Both the position numbers and the translations under genes were made by a program. Below the pieces are notes generated by a model. The model saw nothing but the letters and a program-made list of their open reading frames with translations. It did no database searches and was not told the DNA's origin. Of a stretch of 64,000 bases of DNA, positions 34,938 through 44,552 are shown piece after piece. The stretch spans positions 1 through 64,000 of the forward strand of contig NZ_CP149514.1 of NCBI RefSeq assembly GCF_045291545.1, in the 5' to 3' direction. This stretch comes from Gallaecimonas sp045291545 (GTDB lineage Bacteria > Pseudomonadota > Gammaproteobacteria > Enterobacterales > Gallaecimonadaceae). Numbering within the stretch: the stretch's first letter is position 1; each line of letters opens with the position of its first letter.

Positions 34938-36345
34938 CCACGGTCAGGATCTCCAGGCGGCCCAGCAGCATACCCAGTGACAGTAACCATTTGGCGCCGT
35001 CGGGCAGGCTGGCAAAGTTACCCGCCGGGCCGATAATCGTGCCCAAACCAGGGCCAACGTTGGTCACGGCGGTAATGGCAGCACTAAAGGCGGTGACCAC
35101 ATCCAGGTTCATCAGCCCCAGACCCAGCGTGATCAGCGCCACAGTGAAGAAAAACGCCAGTGAGAATGCCACCAAAGAGCGGATAATGTCGTCGTTTACT
35201 GGCCGGCGGTTATAGTTCTGCACCAGCACAGCATTGGGGTGAATGAGCTGTTTGAGCTGCAAATGCAACATGCCGGCGGCCAGCTGGAAACGGAATATTT
35301 TAATGCCCCCGGCGGTAGAGCCGGAACAGCCGCCGACAAACATCAGCAACATAAAGGCAGTGACCGCAAAGGGCCCCCAGAGGCTGTAGTCGGTCAGGGC
35401 ATAACCGGTGGTGGTAACAACTGACACCACATTAAAAGCAGACATGCGGATGGCATCGAGAAAATCGGTGCCACGGTGAATCGTCAACCAGACTGCCAGC
35501 CCCACAGACACAAAGGTCAGAAACAGCACATAGCCGCGAAACTGCTCATCACGCCACAGGTTCCACTGGTTTTTACGAAATGCATTTACCAGCAGCAGGA
35601 ACGGCATACCCCCGGTCATCATAAAGAAGGTGCCTACCCAATGGCTGGCCGGGCCGAAGTGGGCCATAGAGGCATCAGAGGTGGAATAGCCGCCAGTAGA
35701 AATGGTGGTCATGGCGTGGTTGATGGCTTCAAACCAGCTCATTCCTGACAGCCAGTAGCAGAGCAGGCACAGCCCGGTCAGCACCAGGTAAACATACAAG
35801 ATGTCGCGGGCCAGGGTGCGGGTGCGTGGGGCGTTTTTGTCATTCCATTCCGATGATTCGGTACGGAACAGCCGCATGCCACCGACCCCAAGGAAAGGCA
35901 GCACGGCCACCCCCATAACAATAAAGCCAACCCCACCGAGCCATTGCAACAACGAGCGCCACAGCAAAATAGAGCGCGGCATGGTGTCGAGCCCTGACAG
36001 CACCGTAGAGCCGGTGGTGGTTATGCCGGACATGGTTTCGAAAAAGGCATCGGTATAGGTGATGTGCTCGACAAACACCAGCGGCAGTGCCGAAAAGCCT
36101 GATACCAGCACCCAGGTCATGGAGGTGAGCAAGAACATGTCGCGGACCTTGAAGCGGCCCATTTCCCGGCTGCCTTTGGCCATGCACAGCAACGCTGCGG
36201 CGTAGGTCAGTAAGGAGGCCTCGAAAAACTGCATGGTACCGGTTTCGCCTTCCCAGAAGGCCAGCGCAGTCGGCAGTAACATCATCACCGCCAGAATATT
36301 GAGGAAGGCGCCAATGATGAACAGCACGGGTTTGTAATTGAACAT
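34903..36345 (-). CDS. trkH: Trk system potassium uptake protein TrkH
   Basis: TrkH is the membrane-spanning potassium channel subunit gated by TrkA. The 480-residue protein (E. coli 483) contains the four selectivity-filter repeats: TTTGSTVL, ISTGGYST, TTTGYALT and VTNVGPGLG. The GCSGSTAGGIKIFR and C-terminal LEILTVVTVLTPAFW blocks are typical. It lies nine bases downstream of trkA on the same strand, giving a trkA-trkH unit, and its 3' end runs 35 bases into hemG on the other strand. Confidence 0.97.
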   Translation of the reverse strand: MFNYKPVLFIIGAFLNILAVMMLLPTALAFWEGETGTMQFFEASLLTYAAALLCMAKGSREMGRFKVRDMFLLTSMTWVLVSGFSALPLVFVEHITYTDAFFETMSGITTTGSTVLSGLDTMPRSILLWRSLLQWLGGVGFIVMGVAVLPFLGVGGMRLFRTESSEWNDKNAPRTRTLARDILYVYLVLTGLCLLCYWLSGMSWFEAINHAMTTISTGGYSTSDASMAHFGPASHWVGTFFMMTGGMPFLLLVNAFRKNQWNLWRDEQFRGYVLFLTFVSVGLAVWLTIHRGTDFLDAIRMSAFNVVSVVTTTGYALTDYSLWGPFAVTAFMLLMFVGGCSGSTAGGIKIFRFQLAAGMLHLQLKQLIHPNAVLVQNYNRRPVNDDIIRSLVAFSLAFFFTVALITLGLGLMNLDVVTAFSAAITAVTNVGPGLGTIIGPAGNFASLPDGAKWLLSLGMLLGRLEILTVVTVLTPAFWRQ

Positions 36346-36354
36346 GGCCGTTAC

Positions 36355-37731
36355 CTAGAAGAAGAGCGCGCTGGGTTGGAATAGTTTTTCCACAGCGGTG
36401 ATGTGCTGCTTGTCGACCAAAAACAGGATCACATGGTCGCCACTTTCGATGACGGTGCGGTCATGGGCAATCAGCACGTCTTCGCCGCGCACAATCGCGC
36501 CGATACTGGCGCCGGGCGGTAGCTTGATGTCGGCCACCGCCTGCCCCACCACCTGCGAGGTATTGGCATCGCCGTGGGCGATGGTTTCCACTGCCTCTGC
36601 GGCGCCGCGGCGCAGACTGTAGACATTGACGAAGTCAGCCCGGCGCACGTGGGTCAGCAAGGCAGAAATAGTGGCGGTTTGTGGCGAGATGGCAATATCG
36701 ATAGCGCCACCTTGAACCAGATCCACATAAGCGCTGCGCTGGATCAGCACCATCACTTTGTGAGCGCCCAGTTTTTTCGCCAGCATGGCCGACATGATGT
36801 TCACTTCGTCATCGTTGGTCACGGCGATAAAAACATCAGTCTGGTCAATGTGCTCTTCCAGCAGTAGCTCCTGATCGGAGGCGTCGCCGGTAAAGACAAT
36901 GGTGTCAGAGAGTTTTTCTGACAGGTAGGCGGCGCGAACCGGGCTGCGCTCAATAAGCTTGACGGCGTACTTCTTTTCCAGCTGGCGGGCCAGACCGGCA
37001 CCGATATTACCCCCGCCGGCAATCATGATCTTGCGGTAGGGATGTTCTAGCCGTTGCAGTTCACTCATCACGGCACGGATGTGCCCGGCGGCGGCAATAA
37101 AAAACACCTCGTCATCAGCTTCGATGACAGTAGTACCGCGAGGGCGAATAGCTTTGCCCTGACGGAAAATGGCCGCTACGCGGGTATCTACATTGGGCAT
37201 GTGCTCGCGCAGTGTCGATAAGGCATTACCCACCAAAGGCCCGCCATAGTAAGCCTTGACGGCCACCAGGCCGACCTTGCCGCCAGCAAAGTCCAAGACC
37301 TGCAGGGCGCCCGGGTAATCCACCAGCCGGCGGATGTAATCGGTTACCAGCGACTCAGGAGAAATGATGTAGTCAACGGCGATGCCACCCTCACCGAACA
37401 GGCTGTCTTTGTTCTTGAGGTACTGACTGGCGCGGATCCGGGCAATTTTCTTGGGGGTACGAAACAGCGTAAAGGCGACCTGGCAGGCCACCATGTTGGT
37501 TTCGTCACTGCTGGTGACGGCGATCAGCATGTCGGCGTCTTCGGCCCCCGCCCGGCGCAGGGTTTCAGGGTGCGCAGCATTGCCCTGAACCACCTGAATA
37601 TCAAGGCGGTCCTGCAGCTCGCGCAGACGGTCCAGATCCTGGTCAATGAGGCTGATGTCGTTTTCCTCGCTGACTAGGTTTTCTGCCAGTGTGCCGCCGA
37701 CCTGGCCGGCGCCCAGAATAATGATTTTCAT
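36355..37731 (-). CDS. trkA: Trk system NAD-binding regulatory subunit TrkA
   Basis: TrkA is a peripheral membrane protein that binds NAD and ATP and gates TrkH. The 458-residue protein (E. coli 458) is a tandem of two RCK units, each with a Rossmann domain (GAGQVGGTLAENL at about 7; AGGGNIGAGLARQLE at about 238) followed by a TrkA_C domain. It lies between rsmB and trkH on the same strand, as in the fmt-rsmB-trkA order of enteric bacteria, with trkH added. Confidence 0.97.
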   Translation of the reverse strand: MKIIILGAGQVGGTLAENLVSEENDISLIDQDLDRLRELQDRLDIQVVQGNAAHPETLRRAGAEDADMLIAVTSSDETNMVACQVAFTLFRTPKKIARIRASQYLKNKDSLFGEGGIAVDYIISPESLVTDYIRRLVDYPGALQVLDFAGGKVGLVAVKAYYGGPLVGNALSTLREHMPNVDTRVAAIFRQGKAIRPRGTTVIEADDEVFFIAAAGHIRAVMSELQRLEHPYRKIMIAGGGNIGAGLARQLEKKYAVKLIERSPVRAAYLSEKLSDTIVFTGDASDQELLLEEHIDQTDVFIAVTNDDEVNIMSAMLAKKLGAHKVMVLIQRSAYVDLVQGGAIDIAISPQTATISALLTHVRRADFVNVYSLRRGAAEAVETIAHGDANTSQVVGQAVADIKLPPGASIGAIVRGEDVLIAHDRTVIESGDHVILFLVDKQHITAVEKLFQPSALFF

Positions 37732-37765
37732 GCCCGTATTCTCGTCTTGTGAGGGCCCGTGCTGC

Positions 37766-39064
37766 TTAAGGCTGTTGTTTTAACACCCTGGCGTAGAAGA
37801 AGCCATCCATCTGTTGCTGGCCTGGCAGGATCTGCCAGCCCGGCGTAGCCGTACTCTCATCGGCGTGAATGGGCACCAGGGTGGCATCACCGTGGCGGGC
37901 CAAAAAGGCAGCGATCTGTTGCTGATTTTCCTCTGGCAACAGTGAGCAAGTGGCGTACAAGAGGGTGCCGCCGGGGCGCAACATGGCCCAGCAATTATCG
38001 AGAATTTGCCGCTGTAAGGCAGCCAGTTCGGCGATGTCCGTATCACGGCGCAGCCAGCGGATATCGGGGTGCCGGCGGATCACGCCGGTAGCCGAGCAGG
38101 GCGCATCCAGCAAAATACGATCGTAGGGTTGGCCATCCCACCAATCGCGGCCGGTGGCATCGGCCGCCACCAGCGTCGCTTTCAGTCCCAAGCGGTTGAG
38201 GTTCTCTTCAACGCGCTTAAGCCTCTCGGCACTGACATCCAGAGCGGTTACTGCTACTTCTGCGCTTTCCAGCAGGTGGGCGGTTTTGCCGCCCGGAGCG
38301 GCGCAGGCATCCAGAATGCGTTCGCCAGCTTCGGCGGCCAGCAATTGTGCGGCAAACTGGGCGGCGCCGTCCTGCACACTGACAGCGCCATCGGCAAAGC
38401 CGGGCAGTGCTGCAACATCAACGGCATCGGCCAGCAGCAACGCACTGGTCAGTGAGTCATTACTTTCGCTTTCGATACCAACATCATTGAGTTCTTGCTG
38501 GTATTGAACGGCACTTTGCTGGCGACTGTTTACGCGCAGCCACAGAGGAGCCTGAGTGTTGTTAGCACTAATGATCTCCGACCACTGCTCAGGGTAGGCG
38601 TGCTGGATGCGTTTGAGCAGCCAGTCCGGGTGCAGGCTGGCCACGACCTTCTTGCGCCCGGCGTTATCCAGTAACGGTTGCCCCTGACGCTCGGCGTTAC
38701 GCAGCACACCGTTGACCAGGCCTTTTAGCTTGCTGTGGCCGAGCAAAGCGGCGGCACCAACGGTTTCGGCGACGGCAGCGTGAGCCGGAATGCGACTGAA
38801 AAACAGTTGGTACAAGCCGAGGATCAGCAATTGCTGGACGATGGCGGTCTTACCGGTCAGCGGCTTTGTCATCAACGAGGCCAATGCCGTGTCCAGCAGC
38901 CGGTATTGGCGCAAGGTGCCAAAACACAGGGCCTGTAGCAGCGCCTTGTCTTTGGGGTTGGGCAGGGCTTGCTGAGCCGCCGGCAGGGCGTCATTCAGGG
39001 AGCGGCCATCAAGCATCACGGCAGCCAGTACTTTAGCGCCCTGGGCGCGTAATTTGGCGCTCAT
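37766..39064 (-). CDS. rsmB: 16S rRNA (cytosine-967-C5)-methyltransferase RsmB
   Basis: RsmB methylates C967 of 16S rRNA using S-adenosylmethionine. The 432-residue protein (E. coli 429) has an N-terminal NusB-like RNA-binding domain and a C-terminal methyltransferase with LDACAAPGGKTAHLLE, the proline-cysteine motif LDAPCSATGVIRRHPDI and the second catalytic cysteine in LYATCSLLPEEN. Its start overlaps the fmt stop by four bases (ATGA). Confidence 0.97.
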   Translation of the reverse strand: MSAKLRAQGAKVLAAVMLDGRSLNDALPAAQQALPNPKDKALLQALCFGTLRQYRLLDTALASLMTKPLTGKTAIVQQLLILGLYQLFFSRIPAHAAVAETVGAAALLGHSKLKGLVNGVLRNAERQGQPLLDNAGRKKVVASLHPDWLLKRIQHAYPEQWSEIISANNTQAPLWLRVNSRQQSAVQYQQELNDVGIESESNDSLTSALLLADAVDVAALPGFADGAVSVQDGAAQFAAQLLAAEAGERILDACAAPGGKTAHLLESAEVAVTALDVSAERLKRVEENLNRLGLKATLVAADATGRDWWDGQPYDRILLDAPCSATGVIRRHPDIRWLRRDTDIAELAALQRQILDNCWAMLRPGGTLLYATCSLLPEENQQQIAAFLARHGDATLVPIHADESTATPGWQILPGQQQMDGFFYARVLKQQP

Positions 39065-39999
39065 GACAACACCACTCCTTCGTTAAACCATTCTTGACGG
39101 GCATTGAGTACATCGGCGGCGGCCATGGCTTTTTTGCCCGGTAACTGCAACTGGCTAATACGCAACACGCCATCGCCGGTCGCCACATCAATACCTGCTT
39201 TGCTGCTGGCGATAATGGTGCCGGGCCGGGCTTGGCTGGTTGCCGGCAGACAGCTGGCTGCCCAGACTTTGATGGCCTGCTGCTGATGTTCAAAAAAGCT
39301 TACCGGCCAGGGGTTGAAGGCGCGTACGCAACGTTCAAGTTGGGCTGCGCCCAACTGCCAGTCGATACGGGCTTCTTCTTTGCTGAGCTTTTGCGCATAG
39401 TTCGCCAGGCTATCGTCCTGTGGCTGCGCCGTAAGTTGCGTTAGCCGGTCAAGGGTGTACAGCAGTGCTTCGGGGCCCAACTCAGCCAGTTTGTTGTAGA
39501 GACTGGCCGAAGTGTCATCAGCGGTAATCGGCAAGGCGGCTTTATGTAACATGGCGCCGGTGTCCAGGCCTTTGTCCATTTGCATAATGGTGACACCGGT
39601 TTCGCTGTCGCCCGCCCAAATAGCTCGCTGGATCGGTGCCGCGCCGCGCCAGCGCGGCAACAGTGAGCCATGCACATTCAGGCAACCCAGCCGGGGCGTA
39701 TCGAGGACGGCTTGCGGTAAAATCAGCCCATAGGCCACCACCACCATCACATCAGCCTGATACTGGCGCAATACCGCCTGAGCTTCCGGTGACTTTAAAC
39801 TGGCCGGTTGCTGTATTGGTAGCTGGTGCTGCTCCGCCAGTTGCTTGACCGGGCTGGCGGTCAGTTTCTTGCCGCGACCGGCTGGCCGGTCTGGCTGCGT
39901 GTAAACCGCCACTACCTGGTGGTGGCTGGCAAGCAAAGCGGCTAGGTGGCGCGCGGCAAAATCCGGCGTGCCAGCAAAGATAATTCGCAGTTTTTCCAA
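39061..39999 (-). CDS. fmt: Methionyl-tRNA formyltransferase Fmt
   Basis: Fmt adds the formyl group from 10-formyl-THF to initiator Met-tRNA. Motifs LRIIFAGTPDFAARHL and LNVHGSLLPRWRGAAPIQRA are diagnostic. There is no ATG at the N-terminus. I chose the TTG at 39999, which gives 312 residues (E. coli 315) and has GAGG nine bases upstream. A TTG at 40017 overlaps the def stop as TTGA and would add six residues, so either is possible. It is the partner of def, which removes the same formyl group. Confidence 0.93.
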   Translation of the reverse strand: MEKLRIIFAGTPDFAARHLAALLASHHQVVAVYTQPDRPAGRGKKLTASPVKQLAEQHQLPIQQPASLKSPEAQAVLRQYQADVMVVVAYGLILPQAVLDTPRLGCLNVHGSLLPRWRGAAPIQRAIWAGDSETGVTIMQMDKGLDTGAMLHKAALPITADDTSASLYNKLAELGPEALLYTLDRLTQLTAQPQDDSLANYAQKLSKEEARIDWQLGAAQLERCVRAFNPWPVSFFEHQQQAIKVWAASCLPATSQARPGTIIASSKAGIDVATGDGVLRISQLQLPGKKAMAAADVLNARQEWFNEGVVLS

Positions 40000-40013
40000 A
40001 GGGGGAAACCTCG

Positions 40014-40532
40014 TCAAACGGTCGTTGACTGGCGAGCCAGACGCGCTTCTTTTTCTAGTTTCTTGCGGATCCGGTCACGCTTGAGCGGTGACAGGTAATC
40101 GATAAACAGCTTACCTTTGAGATGATCCAGCTCGTGCTGAATACACACCGCTAACAGGCCTTCAGCTACCAGTTCAAAGGGTTCACCCTGTTCATTCAGC
40201 GCTTTGACTTTAATGTGTTCGGCGCGCTCAACTTCGGCGTAGGAACCGGGCACTGACAGGCAGCCTTCATCGCCCATGGCCTTACCATCGGCTTCGATGA
40301 TCACCGGGTTAATGAACACCCGGCGTTCGTTTCGCTCTTCCGATACATCCATGACCACGACTTGCAAATGGACATCGACCTGGGTTGCGGCTAGGCCAAC
40401 ACCTTTCTCGTCATACATGGTGTCAAACATGTCGTTAACCAGCTGGCGGATAGCATCATTGACCTCTGCCACAGGCTTGGCTTGGGTACGAAGACGCTCA
40501 TCGGGGTAGTGCAAAACGGTAAGAACTGCCAT
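40014..40532 (-). CDS. def: Peptide deformylase
   Basis: Peptide deformylase removes the N-formyl group from nascent proteins with an Fe2+ or Zn2+ centre. The 172-residue protein (E. coli 169) has all three motifs: GVGLAATQ, EGCLSVPG (metal Cys) and HELDHL (two metal His and catalytic Glu). It is the first gene of the def-fmt-rsmB-trkA-trkH run on the minus strand and is divergent from the LysM gene. Confidence 0.98.
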   Translation of the reverse strand: MAVLTVLHYPDERLRTQAKPVAEVNDAIRQLVNDMFDTMYDEKGVGLAATQVDVHLQVVVMDVSEERNERRVFINPVIIEADGKAMGDEGCLSVPGSYAEVERAEHIKVKALNEQGEPFELVAEGLLAVCIQHELDHLKGKLFIDYLSPLKRDRIRKKLEKEARLARQSTTV

Positions 40533-40674
40533 AAGTTTATGATTACTGCGCTAATATGTGTGTGAAAATGAAAAATATGCTGTAATTTTAGTCGTTTGAA
40601 CCCGGCATTGACAGCCATAATAATAAACCAAGGTTCGCACCTGCCAGCGAGGGGCTGGCGAAAAGGACGAAAAA

Positions 40675-41775
40675 ATGAAAAAACTCCTGCTTGCAGTCGG
40701 CTTGGCGGCCATCGCCTGGGTTGCACTGGCCGACGAACTGAAGCTGAAGAATGACTTTCCCCAGACGTACGTGGTGAAAAAGGGTGACACCTTGTGGGAC
40801 ATCGCCGCCAAGTACCTGAAAAATCCCTGGCTGTGGCCGAAGCTCTGGCAGTCTAACCAACAGGTGGACAACCCCAACTTGATCTATCCCGGTGACAAGC
40901 TCAGCCTGGTGATCATCAACGGCCAGCCGAGATTGGTGCGTAAACCGCTGATCAAGCTGTCGCCGACGGCGCGGGTGATTCAGAAAAAAGATGCCATTCC
41001 GACGTTGCCAACCAACCTGATCCGGGCCTTTTTGACTCATCAGCAGATCATTGATGCCGACACGCTTAAAGATGCACCGCGCATTACCGGCAGTGCTGAC
41101 CTGACCAAGCGCTTTACCCAGTACATGGACGTTTACGCCCGGGGTAAGCGCATCGATGATGGCCGTATGTATGGCGTCTATCGTAAAGGCCGCCATTATG
41201 TTGATCCTAAAACCGGTGACAGCCTGGGCACCGAGGCCATTTTGGTGTCTGTGGTTAAGGCTCAGGATGTACGTAATATCACCGTCGGTGAAGGCGAGGA
41301 TGCCAAGCATTACAACATTGCGTCGCTGAAAGTAGAGCAGGTTGAGCGGGAAATGAGCCAGGGCGACTACTTGCTGCCGCTGGACCAGCACACCCTGCCG
41401 GTTTACTTCCAGCCCCATGCGCCAGCCTTGCAAATCAAGGCGCGCATTATTGATTCGTCCCGTAAAACCCGGGCACTGGGCCGCTTTGATGTAGTGGTGC
41501 TGAACAAAGGTTCTGCTGATGGTCTTGAGCCAGGCACGGTGCTGCGGGTGATGCGTGATGGTAGCAAGGTGTTTATGAATGACACCCCGGTCTATGAAGA
41601 GGACGCCTCGTCTTTGGATCGGCTGACTGAGTCCAGTGATGAAACCATCACCCAGCCATCGGAAGAAATTGGTCAGCTGATGGTGTTCCGTACTTTCAAC
41701 AAGCTCAGCCTGGGATTGATCCTGAAAGCGGAAAAACCCATTCGCGAGCAGGATCTGGTAACCAACCCGGAGTAA
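40675..41775 (+). CDS. LysM domain periplasmic protein
   Basis: This 366-residue exported protein has a signal peptide (MKKLLLAVGLAAIAWVALA) and an N-terminal LysM domain (about 30-82: TYVVKKGDTLWDIAAKYL ... NLIYPGDKLSL) that should bind peptidoglycan. The rest, about 85-366, has a Pro/Lys-rich stretch and a predicted beta-rich region with no motif I recognise. A LysM gene at this place, divergent from def and upstream of dprA, is common in Shewanella, Vibrio and Pseudomonas relatives; its exact role is unknown. Ribosome site AAGGACG is well placed. dprA starts four bases after its stop. Confidence 0.88.
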   Translation: MKKLLLAVGLAAIAWVALADELKLKNDFPQTYVVKKGDTLWDIAAKYLKNPWLWPKLWQSNQQVDNPNLIYPGDKLSLVIINGQPRLVRKPLIKLSPTARVIQKKDAIPTLPTNLIRAFLTHQQIIDADTLKDAPRITGSADLTKRFTQYMDVYARGKRIDDGRMYGVYRKGRHYVDPKTGDSLGTEAILVSVVKAQDVRNITVGEGEDAKHYNIASLKVEQVEREMSQGDYLLPLDQHTLPVYFQPHAPALQIKARIIDSSRKTRALGRFDVVVLNKGSADGLEPGTVLRVMRDGSKVFMNDTPVYEEDASSLDRLTESSDETITQPSEEIGQLMVFRTFNKLSLGLILKAEKPIREQDLVTNPE

Positions 41776-41779
41776 CACT

Positions 41780-42856
41780 ATGGATACACAGCGGCAGCAG
41801 TTAGCCCTTTCACTGCTGCCGGCTGTTAAGGCAGCAACGTGGCGCCGGCTGGCCTCTTGGTCACCGGCGTTTTTATTGCACGAAAAGGCTGATTGCCTGC
41901 GTGACGCCGGTGTGCCAGCTGGTTTTATTGAGAAACGCCAGGCGCTGAACTGGCAACAGGTTGACCAGACCTTGGCGTGGTGTCAGCGCCAGCAGGTGGC
42001 ACTGTGCTTTTTAGGCGATGCCGACTATCCAGCCCTGTTGGCAGACAGCCCCGGGCCACCGGTGCGACTGTTCCTCAAAGGCAAGCAAAGCTTACTCAGT
42101 ACACCGCAACTGGCGGTAGTGGGTACCCGCAAACCCAGCCCTTCCGGACGTGATGCCTTAAGCCTGTTGACGCCACTGGCCAAAGCCGGGCTGACCATCA
42201 CCTCTGGCCTGGCGCTGGGGATAGACGGCCTGGCGCACCAGCTCGCATTGCAGGCGGGTGCTCCCACCATTGCGGTATTGGCCAGCGGCCTCGGCCAGTG
42301 TTACCCAAAGCGCCATCAGGGGCTTTTCGCGCAGATCGCCGAGCAGGGCCTGCTGGTCAGTGAAATGGGGCCAGACAGCAAGCCACTGCCGGCGCTGTTC
42401 CCGCAGCGTAACCGCATTATTGCCGGTCTGGCATTGGCAACGCTGGTAGTCGAGGCCAGTCTCAAGTCCGGGTCTTTGATCACGGCCCGGCTGGCGGCAG
42501 AAGCGGGCCGTGAAGTATTAGCGTTGCCTGGTACCGTCTTTAACCCACAGGCTGCAGGGTGTCTGCAGTTAATTAAAGACGGCGCCACTGTGGTCACCAG
42601 CAGTGACGATATCGCCGACGCGGTTTTTGGCTGGGGGCAGGTATTGGCCAGGGCAGAACCGGTAAAAGAAGCATTGCCAGATCTGCCACTTCTGGATACT
42701 GTAGGAGATGACGTCACGCCGCTGGATGTGATCATCGAACGCAGCCAGCTGGCCGTAGATGTCGTCCTCTCACATTTGCTCGAGCTGGAGACGCAAGGCT
42801 ATGTGTGCCGTGTCCCGGGCGGGTATGTCAGACAGAGGAGACCGTCCCATGTTTGA
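41780..42856 (+). CDS. dprA: DNA processing protein DprA
   Basis: DprA binds incoming single-stranded DNA during natural transformation and loads RecA. The 358-residue protein has the Rossmann-fold core with VVGTRKPSPSGRDAL, SGLALGIDGLAHQLAL, LASGLGQCYPKRH and the QRNRIIAGLA motif, plus a C-terminal winged-helix-like domain (VDVVLSHLLELETQGYV). Whether this organism is competent cannot be judged here. It overlaps smg by eight bases. Confidence 0.95.
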   Translation: MDTQRQQLALSLLPAVKAATWRRLASWSPAFLLHEKADCLRDAGVPAGFIEKRQALNWQQVDQTLAWCQRQQVALCFLGDADYPALLADSPGPPVRLFLKGKQSLLSTPQLAVVGTRKPSPSGRDALSLLTPLAKAGLTITSGLALGIDGLAHQLALQAGAPTIAVLASGLGQCYPKRHQGLFAQIAEQGLLVSEMGPDSKPLPALFPQRNRIIAGLALATLVVEASLKSGSLITARLAAEAGREVLALPGTVFNPQAAGCLQLIKDGATVVTSSDDIADAVFGWGQVLARAEPVKEALPDLPLLDTVGDDVTPLDVIIERSQLAVDVVLSHLLELETQGYVCRVPGGYVRQRRPSHV

Positions 42857-43322
42857 TGTCCTCATGTATCTGTTCGAAAACTACGTCCACTGTGAAGTAG
42901 AAATGATGGTGGATCACGAACAGCTCACCGACGAGCTAACCCGAGCCGGCTTTCGCCACGAGGAAATTCTCAAGGCATTAAGTTGGCTGGAACGGCTGGC
43001 GGCGTTACAGCAAAGCAGCGAGCAACCTTATCTGGTCAACCTGCCGCAGCAGAGCCTGCGCATCTACACCAGTGAGGAAATGCAGCGCCTGGATGCCGAC
43101 TGTCGTGGCTTTTTGATGTTTCTCGAGCAAATCCAGGTACTCAATGGCGAAACCCGGGAGATGGTGCTGGACAGAGTCATGGATCTGGAACAAAGCACCG
43201 TCAGTCTGGATGACCTCAAGTGGGTTGTGTTGATGGTGCTGTTCAATGTTCCTGGCCAGGAAAACGCCTACGCACAGATGGAAGATCTGCTGTTTGAGGA
43301 ACCTGACGGCCAGTTACACTGA
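42849..43322 (+). CDS. smg: Smg family protein (DUF494)
   Basis: Smg is a small conserved protein of unknown function, always found next to dprA in this class. The ATG at 42849 gives 157 residues, exactly the E. coli length, with the family N-terminus MFDVLMYLFENYVHCE. It overlaps the dprA end by eight bases. An in-frame start 90 bases upstream would run inside dprA and is rejected. Confidence 0.94.
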   Translation: MFDVLMYLFENYVHCEVEMMVDHEQLTDELTRAGFRHEEILKALSWLERLAALQQSSEQPYLVNLPQQSLRIYTSEEMQRLDADCRGFLMFLEQIQVLNGETREMVLDRVMDLEQSTVSLDDLKWVVLMVLFNVPGQENAYAQMEDLLFEEPDGQLH

Positions 43323-43381
43323 GTTTTAGGTGACCTTCGGCTACAATGGCGGCTGTTTGCAGCCGCCATGGGTATGTTGCC

Positions 43382-43942
43382 ATGTCGAAAATTGATCACA
43401 GCCTGTTTGACGCCCATGAACATGCTCTAGAGCGTGAGTATGAAGTGTGCCCCAAATGCGGTTCAGAGCTGGTAGTGCGTCATGCCGGTAAACACAGCTT
43501 CTGGGGCTGCGCTTCCTATCCGCAATGCGATTATTCGCGGCCATTCAAAGCACCGGAAGCCACCATCATGAAGGTGCTGGACGAAGCGCCTTGCCCTTGC
43601 TGCCATAAACCGTTGGCGGTTAAGCAGGGGCGCTTTGGCATGTTTATCGGCTGCACCGGTTTTCCTGAGTGCCACTATATTGCTGATGACTCGGACGAAA
43701 AAGACACCGGCACCCCTTGCCCTCAGTGCCGTCAGGGGGAGCTGCTGGAGCGAGTAAATCGCTTTGGTAAAACCTTCTATGCCTGTGACCGCTACCCCAA
43801 ATGTAAGTACGTAGTTAATGATCCGCCAGTGGCGGTGGCCTGCCCAACATGCCAGTGGCCGGTGATGGTAGAGAAAACCGTCAAAGGCCAGCGCCGTTAT
43901 TGTTGCCCGGTGAAAGGCTGTTCCGGGCAACGTACTCCCTGA
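43382..43942 (+). CDS. yrdD: Topoisomerase I C-terminal-like zinc finger protein YrdD
   Basis: This 186-residue protein (E. coli YrdD 180) consists almost only of four zinc-ribbon modules like those at the C-terminus of DNA topoisomerase I. Cysteine pairs are visible at CPKCGSEL/CASYPQC, CPCCHKPL/CTGFPEC, CPQCRQGEL/CDRYPKC and CPTCQWPV/CCPVKGC. No catalytic topoisomerase domain is present, so it may bind single-stranded DNA or RNA (inference). It sits between smg and tsaC, the conserved place. Confidence 0.93.
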   Translation: MSKIDHSLFDAHEHALEREYEVCPKCGSELVVRHAGKHSFWGCASYPQCDYSRPFKAPEATIMKVLDEAPCPCCHKPLAVKQGRFGMFIGCTGFPECHYIADDSDEKDTGTPCPQCRQGELLERVNRFGKTFYACDRYPKCKYVVNDPPVAVACPTCQWPVMVEKTVKGQRRYCCPVKGCSGQRTP

Positions 43943-43972
43943 ACATTCACCCACGCCGTGACAGGCGCTAGA

Positions 43973-44551
43973 ATGTCAGCTTTTATGGCTGGCAGGCTTC
44001 TACCGATGTATGACGCTGTAATTGAACACCTGCAAAACGGTGGCTTGATTGCTTACCCCACCGAGGCGGTTTTCGGCCTCGGCTGTGACCCTGATAATGA
44101 AGACGCAGTCAGGGCGCTACTGGCTCTTAAAGCACGCGACCCGGCCAAAGGGCTGATTTTGGCGGCGGCCAGCTATTCGCAGGTACTGCGTTATATCCGT
44201 GATGACGACATTCCGCAGGATCGCCGTTTTGCGGTGTTTTCCCGTTGGCCCGGGCCGGTAACCTGGCTGTTGCCCGCCAAGCCGCAAGTGCCTGGTTGGC
44301 TTCGGGGTGAACACGACAGCCTGGCGGTCAGGGTCAGTGACCACCCGCTGGTACGGGAACTGTGTTTTGCCTACGGCAAAGCCATTGTGTCCACTAGCTG
44401 CAATAAGGCTGGCGAGCCACCGCTACTCGATGCCGAGGCGGTACGCCAGCACTTTGGCGATAAGGTGTTGGTAATGGATGGCGACGTTGGTGGACTGGGC
44501 CGGCCAACCCCTATCTTTGATGCCATTACCGGTAAACAACTCAGGGAGTAA
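43973..44551 (+). CDS. tsaC: Threonylcarbamoyl-AMP synthase TsaC
   Basis: TsaC makes threonylcarbamoyl-AMP from threonine, bicarbonate and ATP, the first step of t6A37 tRNA modification. Motifs include AYPTEAVFGLGCDPDN, KARDPAKGLILAA, SRWPGPVTW, LAVRVSDHPLV and VSTSCNKAGEPP. The start is uncertain: ATGs at 43973, 43985 and 44006 are all in frame and give about 192, 188 and 181 residues (E. coli 190). hemF begins directly after it. Confidence 0.93.
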   Translation: MSAFMAGRLLPMYDAVIEHLQNGGLIAYPTEAVFGLGCDPDNEDAVRALLALKARDPAKGLILAAASYSQVLRYIRDDDIPQDRRFAVFSRWPGPVTWLLPAKPQVPGWLRGEHDSLAVRVSDHPLVRELCFAYGKAIVSTSCNKAGEPPLLDAEAVRQHFGDKVLVMDGDVGGLGRPTPIFDAITGKQLRE

Positions 44552-44552
44552 T

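Noticed and set aside
40588..41778. Open frame of about 396 codons antisense to the LysM gene
   Set aside because: It mirrors the full LysM gene; that gene has a signal peptide, a LysM motif and a good ribosome site, whereas the antisense product has no recognisable domain.
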